A stretch of 64,000 nt of DNA from Verrucomicrobiota bacterium (GTDB taxonomy: Bacteria > Verrucomicrobiota > Kiritimatiellia > RFP12 > UBA1067), in contig JAHFSX010000006.1 in the NCBI GenBank assembly GCA_023269675.1, forward strand, positions 185,039-249,038, written 5' to 3'. Positions 60,431-64,000 of the stretch are shown here, piece after piece (the stretch's first letter is position 1; every line of letters begins with the position of its first letter). A program made the translations under genes and the position numbers. The notes below the pieces were generated by a model that was given only the letters and a program-made list of their open reading frames with translations, made no database searches and was not told the origin of the DNA.

Positions 60431-62737
60431 TCACCTTCTCGGGCGCGGCCGCACCTCCGGCTGCTTGGCCGGGCGGAGCACGATGAACACGGCTTCCAGC
60501 GGCTCCAGCTCGAGCGAGTGCGGGTGCGGCAAAGCGGCGCCGCGGCACAGGGACCGGGGCTCCGTTGACCCGGCGCGATAGAGATCGATATCAGCCGTGA
60601 CCCAGCCGGCCGCGCCCCGCGTGTCGAGCGACAAGGACAGCGATTGCTTCTGGTCGGTGATGTTGACGAAGCAATGCCCAACCAACCCCTCGGGCGACTG
60701 CCATGCGCTGGTCAAGACGGCGTGTTCCTCGAAGGGCACCTGCCGCCAGCCCGTCGGCCCCTTGGCGCCCAGTTTCAGCGTGACCGTGGGGACCTCGAGC
60801 GCCAGCGGATGAAGCATGCGTCCGAGAATGAGAAACCGCTGCGCCTCGGTCTGCAGCAGGCTCGTGTGGTTGCGGAGCATCTTGATCTGATCCTCGTGCG
60901 CCTCGGCCATGGCCTTCTGATTCGACCAGACGGAGACAGCCGGGGTCTTGCCGGTCACCAGATTGACCGCCATCTCGCGGACAGTGACCGGGTTCTTCGC
61001 GGCCCCCGCACTCGGCCCTTCGCCGCCATAGGCGATGGCGTACTCGTGGTAGAGGTAGGTGAAGAGCGGGATGCCGCGGGCACCGGGGGCGCTGCGATAC
61101 CACCAGCGCTCGCGGAACTCCCGGGTGTGGAAGGCGTCGAAATTCTGGATCAGCTCTTCGTGCGGCTCCTCGTGCGCAAGCATGAACTCGGGGTCCTGCG
61201 CTTGGCCGTGCCGCCTGAGGTCCGTCAGCAGTTGGCGGAAGGCCTGCGTCTGATAGACGCCGACCCCGGGCGCGTGACCGTGCGTCGTGCTGTAGCAGAC
61301 GTCGCCTCCGCCGCTGGTGCTCTGGTCCATCTGCACGATGCCGATGCCCAAAGCGTGGAGCTGATCGATCACCGAGCAGAAAAACGCCTTCGTGCCGGGC
61401 GCGGCGGGGCAGAACTGATAGGAGTGCCTCTTCCAGACGTTATCCTTGCCGGGCAAGGACTCGTCGAGCACATAGGTCTTGGGTTTACCGGACCCGGCAT
61501 CGATCACAAACGAGTCGACATAGCGCTGCCACCCGGGCACGTCGCCGCCGTCGCGTCCCTCGTTCCGGTAGGTGTAGAACAGACCCGAGAGGAAGACAAA
61601 GGTGCGGAAACCGTCCTGCCGCAGCCGTCCGATCACGCCCGTGGCCTCCCCTTCGTCATAAACGGGAAAGTACGCGCCGGCCGTCCAGCGGCGATAGTTC
61701 TCCCACCCGGGCAGCATGGCTATCATTGGCCCGCCGATCTTCGCGCGCAACGACTGGAAGTGCTCCAGCAGCTTCGGATAGTACGAACCGGCGCAGAGCC
61801 GGTTCGTGCCGTAGGTGCGGACCTCGCACGTGTGGATGCAAGGGCCCTGCTTCCAGAAGGCGGGGATGTCATCGCGCTGGACCAGCGTTTTCGCGCACCA
61901 GGACTGGCGCACGGCCCAGCGCTTGTAAAGGTCTGCGGTCTGTTGCCAGGGGCCCGAAGTCACGCCCAGTGCCGTCTCGTAGGGGCTTTTCCACTGCTCG
62001 ACCGGCTCGTCCGCCAGCTGGTATTCTTGGGAGAGGGTCAGCGTGTTGTTCCGTTTGGCGATGGCCAGGCTGCGTCCGTAGCCGGCCGTGTCCATGCTCG
62101 CCAAATACACGCCCGCCGCGCGGTCCTGATACGCGCAGAACTGCGCCGACTGCTCGCCCGGATACTTCCACGCGATCGCGTACTGCGCCGGCCAGTTCGT
62201 GCACGGGTTCTCGATCATGACGCCCGGCAACGCCGGACCGATCAAGAAATCGTCTTCCGGAGAACCGATCATCGGCACGGCACTGACACAGGGGAACCTG
62301 ACAGACTTGAGGCGCAGACGGCTCGGGTTCTCCACGGCGATCGACCAGCGGGCAAACGGTTCGGCGTCGTCCAGCTGTCCGTCGAGCGCGACCCGCAGAT
62401 CGCCGGAAGGCCCGAGCCCTTCAAACGTCATCCGAATGCGCTGGCCCCCGGTGGCCGGACTGACCTCAACCGTGCCCGTCTTGGCCTGTTGGCTCTCGAC
62501 CGCTAACAAGCGGCCATTGGTCTGCGCGATCTGCAAGACAAACAGGGCGCCGCCTCCCGCCTCGGCGATCAGCTTCGTCCCCGAAGGCTTATGTGTCAGC
62601 TCCCGCAAGGCAGGCACGGGCCGCGTACCGAAGACCATGCGCACATGGGCATTCTCGGCGGTCACACGGTCGGGCTCCGCCGCCTGGGCGGAGATTCCAA
62701 GAGCCAGGACAAGCGCGCAGAGCAGATGACGGATCAT
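60431..62737 (-). CDS. Exported glycoside-hydrolase-like protein (DUF6259-like)
   Basis: This 768-aa protein has a signal peptide (cleavage near residue 19, AQA|AEPD). An N-terminal beta-sandwich (about 25-260) precedes a TIM-barrel-like domain (about 280-620) with 'GIGIVQMDQSTSGGGDVCYS' (Asp in the position of a nucleophile) and 'EFMLAHEEPHEELIQNFDAF'. A C-terminal beta domain follows. The layout is that of DUF6259-type proteins, distant relatives of alpha-galactosidase-like glycosidases. The substrate cannot be predicted. GGAAAG precedes the ATG, and a palindrome at 62786-62807 lies upstream. Confidence 0.75.
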   Translation of the reverse strand: MIRHLLCALVLALGISAQAAEPDRVTAENAHVRMVFGTRPVPALRELTHKPSGTKLIAEAGGGALFVLQIAQTNGRLLAVESQQAKTGTVEVSPATGGQRIRMTFEGLGPSGDLRVALDGQLDDAEPFARWSIAVENPSRLRLKSVRFPCVSAVPMIGSPEDDFLIGPALPGVMIENPCTNWPAQYAIAWKYPGEQSAQFCAYQDRAAGVYLASMDTAGYGRSLAIAKRNNTLTLSQEYQLADEPVEQWKSPYETALGVTSGPWQQTADLYKRWAVRQSWCAKTLVQRDDIPAFWKQGPCIHTCEVRTYGTNRLCAGSYYPKLLEHFQSLRAKIGGPMIAMLPGWENYRRWTAGAYFPVYDEGEATGVIGRLRQDGFRTFVFLSGLFYTYRNEGRDGGDVPGWQRYVDSFVIDAGSGKPKTYVLDESLPGKDNVWKRHSYQFCPAAPGTKAFFCSVIDQLHALGIGIVQMDQSTSGGGDVCYSTTHGHAPGVGVYQTQAFRQLLTDLRRHGQAQDPEFMLAHEEPHEELIQNFDAFHTREFRERWWYRSAPGARGIPLFTYLYHEYAIAYGGEGPSAGAAKNPVTVREMAVNLVTGKTPAVSVWSNQKAMAEAHEDQIKMLRNHTSLLQTEAQRFLILGRMLHPLALEVPTVTLKLGAKGPTGWRQVPFEEHAVLTSAWQSPEGLVGHCFVNITDQKQSLSLSLDTRGAAGWVTADIDLYRAGSTEPRSLCRGAALPHPHSLELEPLEAVFIVLRPAKQPEVRPRPRR

Positions 62738-62785
62738 TGCAGTATTCTTTCCGAGGTGGCCCGGGGGACCGTTACGACTTTTGGA

Positions 62786-62807
62786 CCATTCTCTGGCGTG
62801 AGAATGG
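62786..62807. promoter_or_regulatory. Perfect palindrome, candidate operator of the DUF6259-like gene
   Basis: CCATTCTC-N6-GAGAATGG is a perfect 8-bp inverted repeat 48 bp before the start of the glycosidase-like gene. The 6-base centre is the same as in the palindrome before the Gfo/Idh gene, though the text differs. A sugar-responsive repressor is a plausible binder. Confidence 0.4.
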
Positions 62808-63080
62808 ACGGGGCGCAGGGCGCCCCTCGCATCTGCCGACTACGGGCGAATCCAGCAGTAACGGGTAGTATGCGCGAGGGGGCGAAAACCGTCAACCTCC
62901 CTTCTGCACGCCCTTTATTCCCACTCTTGTGACGTTGGATACACGGTTCGAAGGCGTCGAGCGGATCGCCTTTTGTGGTCGCGTCGGCTTCTTGCCCCGC
63001 AACCGATGCCCGTCAGCAGCGCGGCTATGACCGTGAGGCTCCCCTGATGCCCTGACAGGCTGTTCCGTCCAGCAAGCCAG

Positions 63081-63110
63081 CCCGCACATCCGAAATCTCG
63101 GATGCGCGGG
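63081..63110 (-). terminator. Stem-loop after the 32-aa membrane protein
   Basis: CCCGC-A-CATCCG pairs with CGGATG-C-GCGGG (one mismatch, 6-base loop) 22 bp after the stop of the small gene. There is no T-run, so intrinsic termination is doubtful; RNA stabilisation is an alternative. Confidence 0.4.
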
Positions 63111-63132
63111 CCCGTGCGTCGCTCAGCGCGGT

Positions 63133-63231
63133 TTAATCGCCCACGACAGCGCGATAGATGACGAATCCGATCATGACGATCAGAAACAGCACGGAAAAAA
63201 TAGCGCCTTCGTTGCCTTTGAAGCTGAACAT
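63133..63231 (-). CDS. 32-aa single-pass membrane protein
   Basis: This very short gene encodes MFSFKGNEGA followed by a hydrophobic helix (IFSVLFLIVMIGFVIYRAVV) and GD. AGGAG lies 7 bp before the ATG, the best site in this region, and a hairpin follows the stop. The features (strong start signal, one membrane helix, charged ends) fit a real small membrane protein, perhaps a subunit or modulator of a transporter or enzyme. It is on the same strand as the TRAP permease gene upstream. No family was recognised. Confidence 0.6.
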   Translation of the reverse strand: MFSFKGNEGAIFSVLFLIVMIGFVIYRAVVGD

Positions 63232-63325
63232 AAAAAAACTCCTTTGACACTGGATGAACACTTGACCGGCGACTGCACAACCGTCAGCCCGCCGCTTCAG
63301 GAAAGAAGAAAGCGTCACCCAGGAA

Positions 63326-63751
63326 TCAACAGCGGAGTTGTGAAGACTTCGCGAGCATATATAGATGGGAAGGCCGTGCGCCCGGTGGCGAGACCCAAAC
63401 ACGGACCGCCCATGTCTCCGACAACAGATGTTCGCGCTTAACGAAAGGACAGGGACAGGGAACCCATGCCGCCCGCAGCAGCAGAAAAGCCAGAAAAGGG
63501 TCGTTATCACGCCCGCCCGGCAGAATCACGTCGCTTTCCGCTTGCCGGGTTTCAATGCAGAGATTGCCTGCCCCCTCCGGCAGAGGCGCGCCGCTCAGGC
63601 CCCGCGCCACTGGCGGCAGACGGTGGACCTGCCTGTCACCGTGCATCGACAACGCTGCGACGCTAAACAACAGCACGCAGCTAAGCCGCGCGCACCATGC
63701 AAGCCAGTTTCGACTGCAGTGGCACACACGTATTTTGAACCTCAGCCCCAT
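63326..63751 (-). CDS. Possible small exported protein, unrecognised
   Basis: This is a possible 141-aa protein with an N-terminal basic part and a hydrophobic segment (LAWCARLSCVLLFSVAALS, about 18-36) like a signal peptide. GAGGACGAT precedes the ATG at 63751. The rest has no recognisable motif, and codon use is less regular than in the neighbours. A plus-strand open frame overlaps it. It lies between the TRAP permease and the 32-aa gene. It may be a real gene or a chance frame. Confidence 0.3.
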   Translation of the reverse strand: MGLRFKIRVCHCSRNWLAWCARLSCVLLFSVAALSMHGDRQVHRLPPVARGLSGAPLPEGAGNLCIETRQAESDVILPGGRDNDPFLAFLLLRAAWVPCPCPFVKREHLLSETWAVRVWVSPPGARPSHLYMLAKSSQLRC

Positions 63752-63845
63752 ATCGTCCTCAAATACCAGAACGTTCCCCGCCATGACAAGCCGTACCCGT
63801 CACGCGAACAGGACCCCCGCACTCGCAACAGGCTCCGGCTCGCGG

Positions 63846-64000
63846 CTACTTCAGCAGGCCGCACATCCTCGGGATCGCGAGCGAGATCCACGGGACGTAG
63901 GTGATCAGCATCAGCGCGACGATCATCGCCAGGAAGAAGGGCAGCGCCTTCACCGTCACCTTGGCGATCGTCGTCTGGCCCACGCCGCACCCGATGAAGA
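63846..64000 (-). CDS. dctM: TRAP transporter large permease, C-terminal fragment
   Basis: The 51 codons visible end a membrane protein of the DctM type: 'GCGVGQTTIAKVTVKALPFF' then 'LAMIVALMLITYVPWISLAI' and PRMCGLLK. The last transmembrane helix and the PW(I/L)SLxxPR(x)L tail are typical of the 12-helix permease of tripartite ATP-independent transporters, which import organic acids including uronates and C4-dicarboxylates. The remainder lies beyond the right edge. Import of uronate would fit the uxaE-like gene, but the substrate is unknown. Confidence 0.75.
   Translation of the reverse strand, partial: FIGCGVGQTTIAKVTVKALPFFLAMIVALMLITYVPWISLAIPRMCGLLK

Larger units (their letters stand above)
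62738..63132. other. Intergenic region upstream of DUF6259-like gene
   Basis: These 395 bases contain the palindrome at 62786-62807 and, near the far end, the hairpin at 63081-63110. Short open frames here have no ribosome-binding sites, and I see no credible gene. Confidence 0.4.

Noticed and set aside
62940..62970. A GGTTCGA-like string considered as a tRNA T-arm
   Set aside because: No matching acceptor stem, anticodon arm or CCA-compatible end is seen around it.
63365..63904. A 179-codon plus-strand frame near the right end
   Set aside because: No ribosome-binding site, no motif, and it runs antisense into the TRAP permease end.

Overview
The window is a G+C-rich chromosomal segment from a Gram-negative bacterium, most likely of the Verrucomicrobiota/Kiritimatiellota (PVC) group. 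The grounds are a lipid A kinase (lpxK) with murJ and murG, a giant autotransporter-associated beta-strand repeat protein, exported glycosidase-like proteins, a multihaem cytochrome with a short C-terminal beta domain, TAT-exported Gfo/Idh and sugar-isomerase-like enzymes, a UxaE-type tagaturonate epimerase and GTP-dependent PEP carboxykinase. That placement is inferred from gene content and was not tested by a phylogeny.

Layout. 1-4.0 kb: NHL-repeat lipoprotein, exported glycosidase-like protein and a LuxR-type response regulator whose stop overlaps the glycosidase start. 4.1-8.6 kb: redox and metal genes (Fe-type superoxide dismutase, a small glycogen-binding-domain protein, a Cys-rich metal-binding-like protein, a rhodanese lipoprotein, ferredoxin, bacterioferritin, YceI). 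8.9-22.5 kb: a same-strand signalling island of seven proteins. It holds one kinase-less PAS/GAF sensor, two very large PAS/GAF histidine kinases (one with DUF4118 and PocR domains), two receiver-kinase proteins and two lone receivers, most joined by start-stop overlaps. 22.6-27.7 kb: second glycogen-binding-domain protein, nine-haem cytochrome, a ThyX-like protein and rluB. 28-30.3 kb: a TAT-exported sugar-isomerase/oxidoreductase pair. 30.7-36 kb: HExxH lipoprotein, sigma factor with a His-rich membrane partner, then an ABC ATPase-nadD-rsfS cluster with 4-bp overlaps, and a DUF493 gene. 36-45.6 kb: two unknown exported proteins, murG, murJ, lpxK, a cupin, an iron alcohol dehydrogenase, the RNase P RNA gene and a coiled-coil zinc-ribbon protein. 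45.7-57.7 kb: the 1660-aa beta-strand repeat protein, pckG, a uxaE-like gene, lutC and a lutB-lutA fusion. 58-64 kb: beta-helix protein, two more glycogen-binding-domain proteins, a DUF6259-like glycosidase, a 32-aa membrane protein and the end of a TRAP transporter permease.

The physiology suggested is polysaccharide and uronate use (exported glycosidases, uxaE, TRAP transporter), lactate oxidation (lutC, lutBA), gluconeogenesis (pckG) and oxygen/iron protection.

The most unusual non-coding finding is a pair of ~286-bp repeats (8595-8880 and, inverted, 30409-30694). Each has hairpin termini, inner period-7 arrays, a conserved 50-codon-length core without indels, and flanking ~10-bp direct repeats (perfect for one copy, 8/10 for the other). 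They look like an undescribed non-autonomous mobile element. Several other palindromic repeat families and 7- or 8-bp tandem arrays fill the gaps between genes. No tRNA, rRNA or CRISPR array was recognised.
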